This document shows, piece by piece, positions 1 to 6,733 of a DNA stretch of 9,638 nucleotides (the first letter of the stretch is position 1; each line of letters opens with the position of its first letter). The notes under the pieces are model-generated. The model was given only the letters and a program-made list of their open reading frames with translations, searched no databases and was not told the DNA's origin. The position numbers and the translations under genes are program-made. Source of the DNA: an uncultured archaeon (lineage in GTDB: Archaea > Thermoproteota > Nitrososphaeria > Nitrososphaerales > CALBXV01); assembly GCA_937890045.1 (NCBI GenBank), contig CALBXV010000047.1, positions 1-9,638 on the forward strand, given 5' to 3'.

Positions 1-265
1 CTACATCATAAGTTGTAATTGTTTCACTTGTACCCAAAACTGCTGCAAGATGAACAACTCTATCCATTCCTTTAATTGAGTTACTCAACAAACCATCTTC
101 TAAAACTGTACCTCTGCTAAAACTAAAATTTGGATTATGAGAATGTATTTGTGTATTTTCACTATTCCATAAATCCAAAACAGAAACTTGATGTTCTTCT
201 TTTAATAATCTATCTACTATATGACTGCCAATAAAACCTGATCCACCTGTAACCAATACTTTCAT
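1..265 (-). CDS. NAD-dependent sugar epimerase/dehydratase, N-terminal part (cut by window edge)
   Basis: Reading from an ATG at 265, 88 residues are visible before the gene leaves the window. They begin MKVLVTGGSGFIGSHIVDRL, the Rossmann-fold opening of the extended short-chain dehydrogenase/reductase family, with the glycine motif TGGSGFIG at residues 6-13. An aspartate at residue 31, at the end of the second strand (VSVLD), fits NAD ribose binding. HLAAVLG at 72-78 matches the conserved strand-4 motif. The family includes UDP-glucose 4-epimerases and nucleotide-sugar dehydratases. The catalytic YxxxK and the substrate-specific C-terminal region lie outside the window, so the exact reaction cannot be named. 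A strong AAAGGAG site sits 5 bases upstream. The gene follows the methyltransferase fusion after a 66-bp gap, the widest in the window. Among so many glycosyltransferases it probably supplies or remodels a nucleotide sugar (inference). Confidence 0.9.
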   Translation of the reverse strand, partial: MKVLVTGGSGFIGSHIVDRLLKEEHQVSVLDLWNSENTQIHSHNPNFSFSRGTVLEDGLLSNSIKGMDRVVHLAAVLGTSETITTYDV

Positions 266-270
266 ATAAA

Positions 271-277
271 CTCCTTT
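271..277 (-). promoter_or_regulatory. Shine-Dalgarno site of the epimerase gene
   Basis: The minus strand reads AAAGGAG, then five bases, then the ATG at 265. This is the strongest ribosome site in the window and fixes the start of the epimerase. It lies in the 66-bp gap 266-331, where I see no convincing promoter or hairpin terminator. Confidence 0.8.
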
Positions 278-331
278 ATTACTTAAAAACCATTTTCTAT
301 AAATATTATTTCAGACATTTAAATACATTTT

Positions 332-1708
332 TTATTTTGATGTGCAAATAACACCTTCTCTATCGTCAAATGATAATCCATGTACACAAATAAAACCATC
401 ATCTTCCCCAATAAATCTATCAATATTTATTTTTTTATCAGATACTTTAGCATTTATAGCCTTTTTTATATCTTGATTTGGATTACCATAATCGTCCATA
501 ATAAGAATAGGAGAATCTAAATTAGATAAACATCTATCTATATCATATGAAACTAACTGTGAAGTATGTCCTGCATCAACAACTACTACATCAACATCTT
601 TAGGAAAATCCCATTCTAATTTATATACATCTTTTAATAAAAATTCAATATTATTTTTATCTTCACATAATTTTTTTGCTTTATCTATATTTTCTTGAGA
701 ATTATCTACTGCATAAACTTTACCAAAAACTTCACTATATATTTTAGTTCCATCGCCCTGACAACACCCAAGTTCTAATACTTTCATTTCTTTATATTTT
801 TTATCAGAAAAATAATTAAGTATATCTTCTTTAAATTTTCTACTTGTAGTATATTTTGCAACATCTTTATGAAATACTTCATCTAATATATTTTTTGTTT
901 TTTCATTTAAAGACACATAATTATCTTTTACTATATCCCATGTTTGCTTCATACGTGACGATCTTTGTTCTTTTGGTATTCCATTAAAAACCCAGTCATA
1001 GCCGTATTTTATAAAAAATGGTGTTTTGTCTTCATTCAATTGCCAATTATGATTAAACATTTCTTTTCTATTCATATGAGTTAATTTAAATGGAAGAGGC
1101 AAATCTATATTTAAGTCTACGTTATTTATTTGTATCCAATAATTTATAGGCGTCTGCTCTGTTCCTTTTTTAACAATCTCGTCTTGTAATTTTATAAGCA
1201 TATCTGTATTATCATAATATAATTCTTTAAACGATAAGATCAAATCTCTGTGTTTTTTGTTTATAATCATTGGCGATGAATTAACGTATTTTGTAGAATC
1301 AAAATCAAAATCATTAAAAAACTTCTTGTATCCCTGTATACTGTCATATATCCATCTCATATTATCTATATCTCGCATAGCAGAAAGTTTTCCATCTGTA
1401 AAATTAAAAATATTTGGTGCATTCCACTTCATCATGTGCGTGCTATCTATCAAGGCAATTTGATCATAATCTATTCCTAATCTTTCTAATTCATCAAAAA
1501 CAAACATTGTTTTTTGCCAATTAGGTCTAAACCTAATCAAATCTTTTTCTACTGGCTCTGTGAATGGAACAAAAATACAATCATTTTCTTGGCACCAATA
1601 TTCCCATGTTTTTCTTGAATACTCAAAATAGTTATATCCTCCATATTTCTCAACAAAATCTTGTCTTTTATTTACTATTGCAGTCCACCAAACAACATTT
1701 TTACTCAT
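332..1708 (-). CDS. Fusion protein: GT-A-like glycosyltransferase domain plus class I SAM methyltransferase
   Basis: This 458-residue protein has two parts. Residues 1 to about 245 resemble GT-A nucleotide-sugar transferases. The sequence ALIDSTHMMKWNAPNIF at 85-101 occupies the place of the DxD metal motif and its follow-on, and YVNSSPMIINKKH at 141-153 resembles the usual N(S/A)GxMxIN segment. The DxD site reads D-S-T (88-90), so the second acid is missing. Residues about 270-458 form a class I S-adenosylmethionine methyltransferase: motif I LELGCCQGDG at 311-320, the ribose-binding acid D335 (VYAVD), D360, VVVVDAGH at 374-381, and ILIMDDYG at 401-408. The start overlaps the stop of the upstream CMAH-like gene (ATGA), so translation is probably coupled. 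The likely job is adding and/or methylating a sugar (inference). The methyltransferase call is firm; the transferase call is moderate. Confidence 0.8.
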   Translation of the reverse strand: MSKNVVWWTAIVNKRQDFVEKYGGYNYFEYSRKTWEYWCQENDCIFVPFTEPVEKDLIRFRPNWQKTMFVFDELERLGIDYDQIALIDSTHMMKWNAPNIFNFTDGKLSAMRDIDNMRWIYDSIQGYKKFFNDFDFDSTKYVNSSPMIINKKHRDLILSFKELYYDNTDMLIKLQDEIVKKGTEQTPINYWIQINNVDLNIDLPLPFKLTHMNRKEMFNHNWQLNEDKTPFFIKYGYDWVFNGIPKEQRSSRMKQTWDIVKDNYVSLNEKTKNILDEVFHKDVAKYTTSRKFKEDILNYFSDKKYKEMKVLELGCCQGDGTKIYSEVFGKVYAVDNSQENIDKAKKLCEDKNNIEFLLKDVYKLEWDFPKDVDVVVVDAGHTSQLVSYDIDRCLSNLDSPILIMDDYGNPNQDIKKAINAKVSDKKINIDRFIGEDDGFICVHGLSFDDREGVICTSK

Positions 1709-3285
1709 TTTTTTAATTCCACTTTTATTTTTGATTTATTGTTCAAACACTCTCCGCTTTCCAAAGAAAATTTCCAATTATGAATCGGGCAACGAAGATT
1801 CCCATCGCAAACATGCCCTTTAGACAGATCTCCTCTCGAATGTGGACAATATTTTTGAACTAGATATTCTTTTCCCTCATGATTAAGCACAAACATTTCT
1901 TCTTTGCTACTGTCATCTCCAAAATGAAATAATTCGTATTGTTTATACGCAATAGGATCTGCTAGTTTTAAAAAAGCCATAAGATGTTCGCTGTACTCAT
2001 CGGGATCTCGTTTCACTGTAAATCTCAAGCTTAAGAATAAATCTTCCCAAGTTATTTTTTTATCTAACACTTGATTCAAATGTTTTCCTTCAATCGTGAA
2101 CTCATAAAAATAATTGTCTTTATCAAAGTATCTAATTGAATTTCTATTCAATTTATTTCCAAAATCAACTACAATTTTTTCTTCAATTTCACCGAAAATA
2201 TTTAATAAAATTGACCCTCCTATATTATGACAAAGTTGTTTTGCTGAAAACATTAGCGGATAAAAATATTTTATACACTTATCGAGCAAGCTATAATTAA
2301 CATTCTCTATCTCGCTCAGTGTTTTGCCAATGATATCATCTCTTCTTTTTTTGTATTTTACTAAATATTCTCTTTTATTTGTGAAGCATTCTTCTTTTAA
2401 ATTTTCTTCAGTCATTTCTTTGATATCAGCGCCTGTTGGAATCGAATCTCCCGGCATCAGTACTGCAGTTTTTTTAGCAATTTCAGGATGCTCTTCTTCA
2501 AAAAATCTATAAATATCTGCTTGTGTTGGAAACGTATTTTCTTCTAACAAATTCACTTCAAAGACTTCTTCATTCAAAAAACACGGCGGCCCTGCACAAG
2601 GGATATACACTTTTGGATTTAATTTTTTAATTACATCGACAATGACTTTATATTTGAATAATCTTTTGTCTCTACAAAGATTATGCATTTCTTCTTTACT
2701 ATAATCGTACAACAATGGATACCAGCTTGCTCCAGAAAACTGCTTGAATAAATAAGTCACATCGTAATTATCATTTACCCAATCAAGATCCTTATGAGAA
2801 GGTTTCATATCATTAAAATTCATGATTACTTCTTCTCCTGTATCGAAAATCATTGCGCTATCTTCAACTCCCATTGGAACTTGAACTATTGGAGTATATT
2901 TTACGTCTCCTAGCAAAAGTGTATCTTTATGATTGACTTCTATTATCTCGTTATTTAAATTATTTCTGAGATGTTTTATAAACCTCTTGTTATTAAAACT
3001 TGCAGTAACTATTTTTGTTTTTTCATTTAATGTCTTCAAAAAATTGATATCATAATGATCTTGGTGTTCGTGTGACAAGCACACGTAATCCAAGTCTTTC
3101 ACCCACGAAAAATCAATTTCAGTGTTATCTGGAAACTGAAACCAACTTGCCTTAAAAGCCCCGTTTTTGTGAAGCCAGGGATCTGTTACAATCGAAACAT
3201 TGTCTGTTTGTACAAAAATACTTACATGTCCAAAGTATTTAACGATTTTTTCATCTCTTGTTCGCTCATTTTCTGTTCTTTCCAT
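1705..3285 (-). CDS. CMP-N-acetylneuraminate hydroxylase-like protein: metallo-beta-lactamase fold plus C-terminal Rieske domain
   Basis: The 526-residue protein starts with a UlaG-type metallo-beta-lactamase domain (KIVKYFGHVSIFVQ at 13-26; metal motif HEHQDH at 72-77; D159 in NFNDM as a likely further ligand). QFSGASWYP at 182-190 and VYIPCAGPP at 226-234 follow. Residues 410-445 (WEDL, LRF, KRDPDEY) resemble the C-terminal region of animal CMAH as I remember it. The end is a Rieske [2Fe-2S] domain: C480-P-H482, then C499-P-I-H502, with the standard 16-residue gap. CMAH converts CMP-Neu5Ac to CMP-Neu5Gc. Here the true substrate is unknown, and no sialic acid synthesis gene is in view. In animal CMAH the Rieske domain comes first, so the order is reversed. 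The ATG at 3285 has an AGGAG site. The N-terminus MERTENERTRDEK is a charged extension ahead of the usual family start. Sampled stretches have higher GC than neighbouring genes. Confidence 0.85.
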   Translation of the reverse strand: MERTENERTRDEKIVKYFGHVSIFVQTDNVSIVTDPWLHKNGAFKASWFQFPDNTEIDFSWVKDLDYVCLSHEHQDHYDINFLKTLNEKTKIVTASFNNKRFIKHLRNNLNNEIIEVNHKDTLLLGDVKYTPIVQVPMGVEDSAMIFDTGEEVIMNFNDMKPSHKDLDWVNDNYDVTYLFKQFSGASWYPLLYDYSKEEMHNLCRDKRLFKYKVIVDVIKKLNPKVYIPCAGPPCFLNEEVFEVNLLEENTFPTQADIYRFFEEEHPEIAKKTAVLMPGDSIPTGADIKEMTEENLKEECFTNKREYLVKYKKRRDDIIGKTLSEIENVNYSLLDKCIKYFYPLMFSAKQLCHNIGGSILLNIFGEIEEKIVVDFGNKLNRNSIRYFDKDNYFYEFTIEGKHLNQVLDKKITWEDLFLSLRFTVKRDPDEYSEHLMAFLKLADPIAYKQYELFHFGDDSSKEEMFVLNHEGKEYLVQKYCPHSRGDLSKGHVCDGNLRCPIHNWKFSLESGECLNNKSKIKVELKK

Positions 3286-3335
3286 TTTATTCTCCTATTT
3301 TTTAAATCCATTCTCTACTTTTCCAAAGTATTTAA
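3229..3335 (-). repeat. Two direct copies of a 14-nt motif, 93 bp apart
   Basis: TTAAATACTTTGGA (minus strand) occurs at 3229-3242 inside the CMAH-like gene and again at 3322-3335 in the micro-ORF upstream. Flanking bases also partly match (AAAAT before, GTA after). The offset is exactly 31 codons, and both copies are read in the same frame as K-Y-F-G. This suggests a short in-frame duplication, or an old gene start left behind by replacement, rather than chance. The match length is what I read directly; the origin is inference. Confidence 0.6.
3291..3296 (-). promoter_or_regulatory. Shine-Dalgarno site of the CMAH-like gene, overlapping a TAG stop
   Basis: The minus strand reads TAGGAGAATAAAATG. 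AGGAG lies 7 bases before the ATG at 3285, and the TAG of the upstream micro-ORF forms the left part of the same site. The junction at 9191-9196 has the same stop-in-SD layout, which supports this start. Confidence 0.75.
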
Positions 3336-3339
3336 TCAT
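3295..3339 (-). pseudogene. 14-codon micro-ORF, probable remnant of a CMAH/UlaG-type gene start
   Basis: An ATG at 3339 overlaps the TGA of the deacetylase gene (ATGA), as a real coupled start would. It opens the peptide MIKYFGKVENGFKK, followed by TAG. The first residues match the family N-terminus seen in the downstream gene (KIVKYFGHV), and the micro-ORF is in frame with that gene, separated by TAG and three codons. The simplest reading is that this was the original coupled start of the hydroxylase-like gene, or of a lost relative, and that a recombination event moved the working start to 3285. It could instead be a short leader peptide. TAG also ends the genes at 7854 and 9194, so readthrough is unlikely. 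Confidence 0.45.
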
Positions 3340-4073
3340 TTTATAAACTCTTTTGGAAAAGATTTGATTTCATTCATTGCTTTCAACAAATCTTCATGCC
3401 TCTCTTTCACTAGAGTTACGATATTTTTAAGATTATTATATCCAGATTCTGTCCATGAATAGGGATGCATCAGTAATTGAAGCTTTTTTGTCTTTTGATA
3501 ATCATACTCAAGAGGATGCCCATATTTCCACATATGATTTGAATCAGAAACATAATGCACTCTTAATTTTTCAGGTTTCTTGCCATCAAAGAAATGAAAG
3601 AATTTTTTTCCATAGCAATTAATTTTATTATCAAACTCAACATATTGTTTCAAATATTCATGTTTTGGAATATGATAAGAAAACCTATCTATATCAAACT
3701 GATAATAATTTTCAAGTGTTACTATATCTTTCAAAATATATTCTTTTAAATCATCCAATGCCATACCGGTTGGTGGATTGGGGTGTGTTCCTATCTTGTG
3801 TCCAAGAGATTTTATTTCTGTCATCATTTTTATACTTCTATTAGAAATAGCACTGTAAATATCTGACCTCAACTGAATCAAATATGTAGATTTGACTCCA
3901 AGACTATCTGCCTCAAATCTAGCTAAATCTAATGCCCTATCAATTGAATATTCTATATCATGTCGTAACAAACAAAATTTATTTGTATCCACAGTAACTT
4001 CCGAAAAATCAAGAATAGGGAAATTGAGTTTTAACAAATCAATTAAATTTTTATATTCTGCATATGAAAACAT
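3336..4073 (-). CDS. Polysaccharide deacetylase-like protein (NodB/CE4-related fold)
   Basis: The 245-residue protein has the layout of the divergent polysaccharide-deacetylase relatives found in surface-glycan gene clusters. LLRHDIEYSIDRAL at 35-48 corresponds to the first NodB motif, with H38, D39 and E41. KSTYLIQLRSDIY at 61-73 follows. LGHKIGTH at 90-97 gives the two-histidine metal motif (H92, H97). LLMHPYSW at 200-207 resembles the late histidine-containing motif. Classical CE4 enzymes remove N- or O-acetyl groups from sugars using a metal held by Asp-His-His. Here glutamate at 41 replaces the usual second aspartate of the HDxD form, so activity is not certain. There is no signal peptide, so it would act in the cytoplasm, perhaps on a lipid-linked or nucleotide-linked sugar (inference). 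It starts one base after the upstream glycosyltransferase-like gene, with GGAG at 4081-4084, and its stop overlaps the micro-ORF start. Confidence 0.72.
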   Translation of the reverse strand: MFSYAEYKNLIDLLKLNFPILDFSEVTVDTNKFCLLRHDIEYSIDRALDLARFEADSLGVKSTYLIQLRSDIYSAISNRSIKMMTEIKSLGHKIGTHPNPPTGMALDDLKEYILKDIVTLENYYQFDIDRFSYHIPKHEYLKQYVEFDNKINCYGKKFFHFFDGKKPEKLRVHYVSDSNHMWKYGHPLEYDYQKTKKLQLLMHPYSWTESGYNNLKNIVTLVKERHEDLLKAMNEIKSFPKEFIK

Positions 4074-4074
4074 A

Positions 4075-5082
4075 TTAATACTCCAGCCCTTCTATTTGTT
4101 TTCTAACCGAATCAAAACTATATATTTCATGTAATTTTGTCCATGCATATTCTATAGCTTTAAACCGAGCGGCCTCTTCAGTCAAATATTCTACAAAAAG
4201 TTCTTCTAATATTTTTTCATCACAAGTAGCTGTCGTTGGAAATAAAATAGTATGTGATTCATTAAGACCTCCTATATTTATACACCCCACTGATGCAGCT
4301 TGCATACATTGATTGCCAGGATAATAATTTTCTGGATCTAAATTAAAATGAAACGCACATTTACTCCACAATTCTATAAATTCTTTTAATGATAAATAAT
4401 CAAATTTTTGTCCAGACTGTAATGGTTTATATCTTACCTCAATATTATATTTTTTTCCAATATATTCTGCAAAAGCATATGTTCTACCTCGTCTATGTAC
4501 TGGGTTTGGTACATATGCATAAATACAACTATCTTTATACCCTGAATAAAAATTATCATACAAATAATCGGTATTTACTGGTTGTCCTATAAAATTAAAC
4601 TTTTTATTAACATTTTCTTTTAACTGAGTAAAAACATCTAATCGTTTAAATGTTGATATTCCTGAAGTTATTACAGCATCACATTCGTTTAAGAATTTAA
4701 TACGATTCAAATGTCTTGGATGATTATAATTATTGGATGTTCCTACCCAAACTTCTTTTATCCAACCAAAAATTTTTGCTTTTGGATACTTATCTCTTAA
4801 TCTATCAACACAAAATTTATCATAATTTTTATCGTCAAGTCCTATCTTACCATTATCATAAAATATTAAATCAAAATCTACATCTGGTAATTCATCTAAC
4901 TCTGCCCAATTAAAAAAGTAACCTTCTTCAAAAATAAACGGTAAATTTTGCATCGCTGAAAAACATTCTGGAGACACCGCGTGATGATAAACATATGGAT
5001 TATCATTAAAATCATACGCTACTTTATCCTTAATATAATAAGAATTGATAGCACAATCATCCATCATTAAAGCAAATTTCAT
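4075..5082 (-). CDS. Divergent GT-B-type glycosyltransferase-like protein
   Basis: The 335-residue protein has no signal peptide or membrane segment. Its ending is glycosyltransferase-like: FHFNLDPENYYPGNQCMQAA at 244-263 and SVGCINIGGL at 264-273 occupy the place where GT-B enzymes choose and expose the nucleotide-sugar site (an acidic or polar residue, then a small-residue turn, then a hydrophobic strand). Earlier, DAVITSGISTFKRLD at 135-149 and FNFIGQPVNTDYLY at 162-175 fit the end of the N-terminal Rossmann domain and the linker (compare V-P-x-G-x-D in GT4). HRRGRTYAFAEYIG at 196-209 would open the second domain. No clean E-x7-E motif is present, so the family is uncertain. It is translationally coupled to the gene before it (ATGA), with GGAGG at 5087-5091. 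A sugar-transfer role on the same glycan as its neighbours is an inference. Confidence 0.55.
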   Translation of the reverse strand: MKFALMMDDCAINSYYIKDKVAYDFNDNPYVYHHAVSPECFSAMQNLPFIFEEGYFFNWAELDELPDVDFDLIFYDNGKIGLDDKNYDKFCVDRLRDKYPKAKIFGWIKEVWVGTSNNYNHPRHLNRIKFLNECDAVITSGISTFKRLDVFTQLKENVNKKFNFIGQPVNTDYLYDNFYSGYKDSCIYAYVPNPVHRRGRTYAFAEYIGKKYNIEVRYKPLQSGQKFDYLSLKEFIELWSKCAFHFNLDPENYYPGNQCMQAASVGCINIGGLNESHTILFPTTATCDEKILEELFVEYLTEEAARFKAIEYAWTKLHEIYSFDSVRKQIEGLEY

Positions 5083-6104
5083 TCGGCCTCCACCCCTTCC
5101 AACTCAGAAAACAAAGAGTAATAATACATACACAGATTTTCATAAGTATATTTTTCCTTAAACATACTTCTAATATTTGTTAATATTTTCTCATTTAATT
5201 CATCAAAATTAGTTAATATATAATCAATCTTCTCTTCTAAATCTGACCAATCATATTTGCATGGTATATAAGTTACATCATCAAACATAATATTTGGTAT
5301 GGAATCTACTTTAGACTGACTTGGTTTTAAAATAATTGTTCCAAATTGTATTGCCTCAAAATCTCTAAAACACAATTCACCCATACCAAATGGTGATAAA
5401 CATATCTTTGAATTCCACAAATTTCTAACATATTCTTGAAATGGCATCCTCTCAGTTAACATATTATACTTATTTTTAAGTGGTTCTAAATTTTCCCATA
5501 ACCCCCTTCTATGTTCTGTATAATATACATCATTTCTAACTTTATGATCTTCACAGTACGGATGTTCTGCTTTAAAAATAGCACAAACATCAACAGTTTT
5601 ATTTGAATTGATTTGCTGAAAATCTTTATAATGTGGTAGTAAATAACCTAAATTAAATCCCGTAAATTTAATTCTATCCCATACATTTTCTGGTATATCG
5701 TATGATAAATCTAAATCACTTCCAGTTCCAAAAAAATATTTATTAAATGCATATGGTTTGAGATATTCTTCCCGAGTAAACAACTTTTGATTTTTTAACA
5801 GATATATAGCTTTACTTTGAATAAATACTTCATACGCTCCCATTAAAGAAGTTGAATCTGATCCATCAAATAAAAAATAATCTCCAGATATTTTTGAGAG
5901 ATTTTCTAAACCCATTTCCACACTCTCTTCTAATGATTTCTGCTTATCAATAAACTCATTCATACCAACAAACATATAATCAAAATCATCTGAATCTGTT
6001 ATATCAATACTGTAATCTCTTAACTTATCTTTAACAAAAAACAATGGCCTAAACGTTGGTTCATTTCTATCTTCAATTGGATTAGGTATTTTTACTTTTA
6101 TCAT
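5079..6104 (-). CDS. Glycosyltransferase-like protein with exostosin/GT-B-type C-terminal segment
   Basis: The 341-residue soluble protein is recognised mainly from its C-terminal third. YVRNLWNSKICLSPFGMGE at 225-243, then CFRDFEAIQFGTIILKP at 245-261, match the pattern of glycosyltransferase family 1-like and exostosin-type domains (hydrophobic strand, S-P-x-G, R/D-x-x-E-A, x-x-G-x-x-x-x). The downstream IPCKYDWSDLEEKIDYIL (280-297) and MFKEKYTYENLCMYY (314-328) fit the usual closing helices. The N-terminal part (FDYMFVGMNEFIDK at 41-54) has no clear motif. Its stop overlaps the next gene's start (ATGA, 5079-5082), and its own start overlaps the stop of the GT2 gene (6101-6104), so three transferase-type genes are coupled in a row. 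The donor and acceptor cannot be read from the sequence. A host-derived or phage-derived surface sugar pathway is likely. Confidence 0.6.
   Translation of the reverse strand: MIKVKIPNPIEDRNEPTFRPLFFVKDKLRDYSIDITDSDDFDYMFVGMNEFIDKQKSLEESVEMGLENLSKISGDYFLFDGSDSTSLMGAYEVFIQSKAIYLLKNQKLFTREEYLKPYAFNKYFFGTGSDLDLSYDIPENVWDRIKFTGFNLGYLLPHYKDFQQINSNKTVDVCAIFKAEHPYCEDHKVRNDVYYTEHRRGLWENLEPLKNKYNMLTERMPFQEYVRNLWNSKICLSPFGMGELCFRDFEAIQFGTIILKPSQSKVDSIPNIMFDDVTYIPCKYDWSDLEEKIDYILTNFDELNEKILTNIRSMFKEKYTYENLCMYYYSLFSELEGVEAE
5087..5091 (-). promoter_or_regulatory. Shine-Dalgarno GGAGG for the 4075-5082 gene
   Basis: The minus strand reads GTGGAGGCCGAATG, inside the last codons of the upstream gene. It supports the ATG at 5082, whose ATG overlaps the upstream TGA. 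Confidence 0.65.
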
Positions 6105-6733
6105 CTTTTAATTGTTGAATATAAACTATTTTGTTTTTCTTGTTTATCTATTGCCTTAGGATGATATAAACTAAATTCTTCGTATGGTGGAAGATGTGAA
6201 TATGTATCGGCTCCTGTTATAACTTCGTGTACTGGTTTTATCCATTTTATCTTTTCATTATTTCTAAAAACTCTTGCCTGATAATCTGGATAATTTACCC
6301 ACCCATTTTCTGTAACTCTCCATCCCCATTTTCTAATATGCTCTTCAGTAAGACCTTCTACTGTATTTACTCTTGGTATCCAAACTAAATCAATATCATT
6401 TGCTTCTAATATCTCTTTTATTTGAGATAGTAATTGTTCGTGTGGATATTCGTCTGCATCAATATGAAAAATATAATCACCACTACACTTTGATTTACTA
6501 TAATTTTTTAATTTCGAAAAATCACCTTCAAATTTATGTTGATGTACATTTATTACTTTGGCATGAGCGTATTGTTGAGTCCAACTTGTAATAACCTCGT
6601 GTGTTTCCTCATTTGAATAGTCATCACAAATAACTATTTCATCTTCTACGTCTGTCTTATGAATTAAAACGTCTAATAACTTATTAAGTTCATCAACTTC
6701 ATTATGAACTGTAATCGCGTAGGAAATCTTCAA
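6101..6733 (-). CDS. Family 2 glycosyltransferase (GT-A), TTG start
   Basis: The 210-residue protein opens with KISYAITVHNEVDELNKLL (2-20), the nucleotide-binding strand and loop of GT2 enzymes. EIVICDDYSNEETHEV follows at 32-47 (D37, D38). The metal motif is D92-A-D94 in FHIDADEYP (89-97). Later W164 and the H169-E170 pair (IKPVHE), and LYHPKA at 189-194, fit the acceptor-site region of phage and bacterial lipopolysaccharide-type GT2 proteins. At 210 residues it is short for the family, but it ends with the typical HPK...Q...Y tail, so it looks complete. The start codon is TTG at 6733, not ATG. It is supported by an AGAGG site 6 bases upstream and by the conserved N-terminus starting exactly there. 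It overlaps the upstream gene by 32 bp in another frame. The sugar is not predictable. Confidence 0.88.
   Translation of the reverse strand: MKISYAITVHNEVDELNKLLDVLIHKTDVEDEIVICDDYSNEETHEVITSWTQQYAHAKVINVHQHKFEGDFSKLKNYSKSKCSGDYIFHIDADEYPHEQLLSQIKEILEANDIDLVWIPRVNTVEGLTEEHIRKWGWRVTENGWVNYPDYQARVFRNNEKIKWIKPVHEVITGADTYSHLPPYEEFSLYHPKAIDKQEKQNSLYSTIKR

Noticed and set aside
298..305. TATAAATA, the T4-type late promoter core, on the plus strand
   Set aside because: It points away from the gene that follows and into the antisense of the methyltransferase fusion. Other copies (minus strand at 4275-4282 and 7749-7756, plus strand at 6908-6915) lie inside coding sequence. In DNA this AT-rich they are expected by chance.
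266..331. Possible promoter or terminator in the 66-bp gap
   Set aside because: Only a good ribosome site is visible. I see no convincing -10/-35 pair and no GC-rich hairpin followed by a T-run.
1257..1463. Plus-strand open frames such as 1257-1463, 3169-3462, 3892-4134, 7111-7449 and others
   Set aside because: All lie opposite well-supported minus-strand genes, have no family motifs or good ribosome sites, and have the hydrophobic Ile/Phe/Leu/Tyr-rich composition expected from antisense reading of AT-rich genes.
3295..3339. Amber (TAG) recoding that would join the micro-ORF to the CMAH-like gene
   Set aside because: TAG is used as an ordinary stop at 7854 and 9194, each directly before a new ribosome site and start, and no in-frame TAG interrupts other genes.
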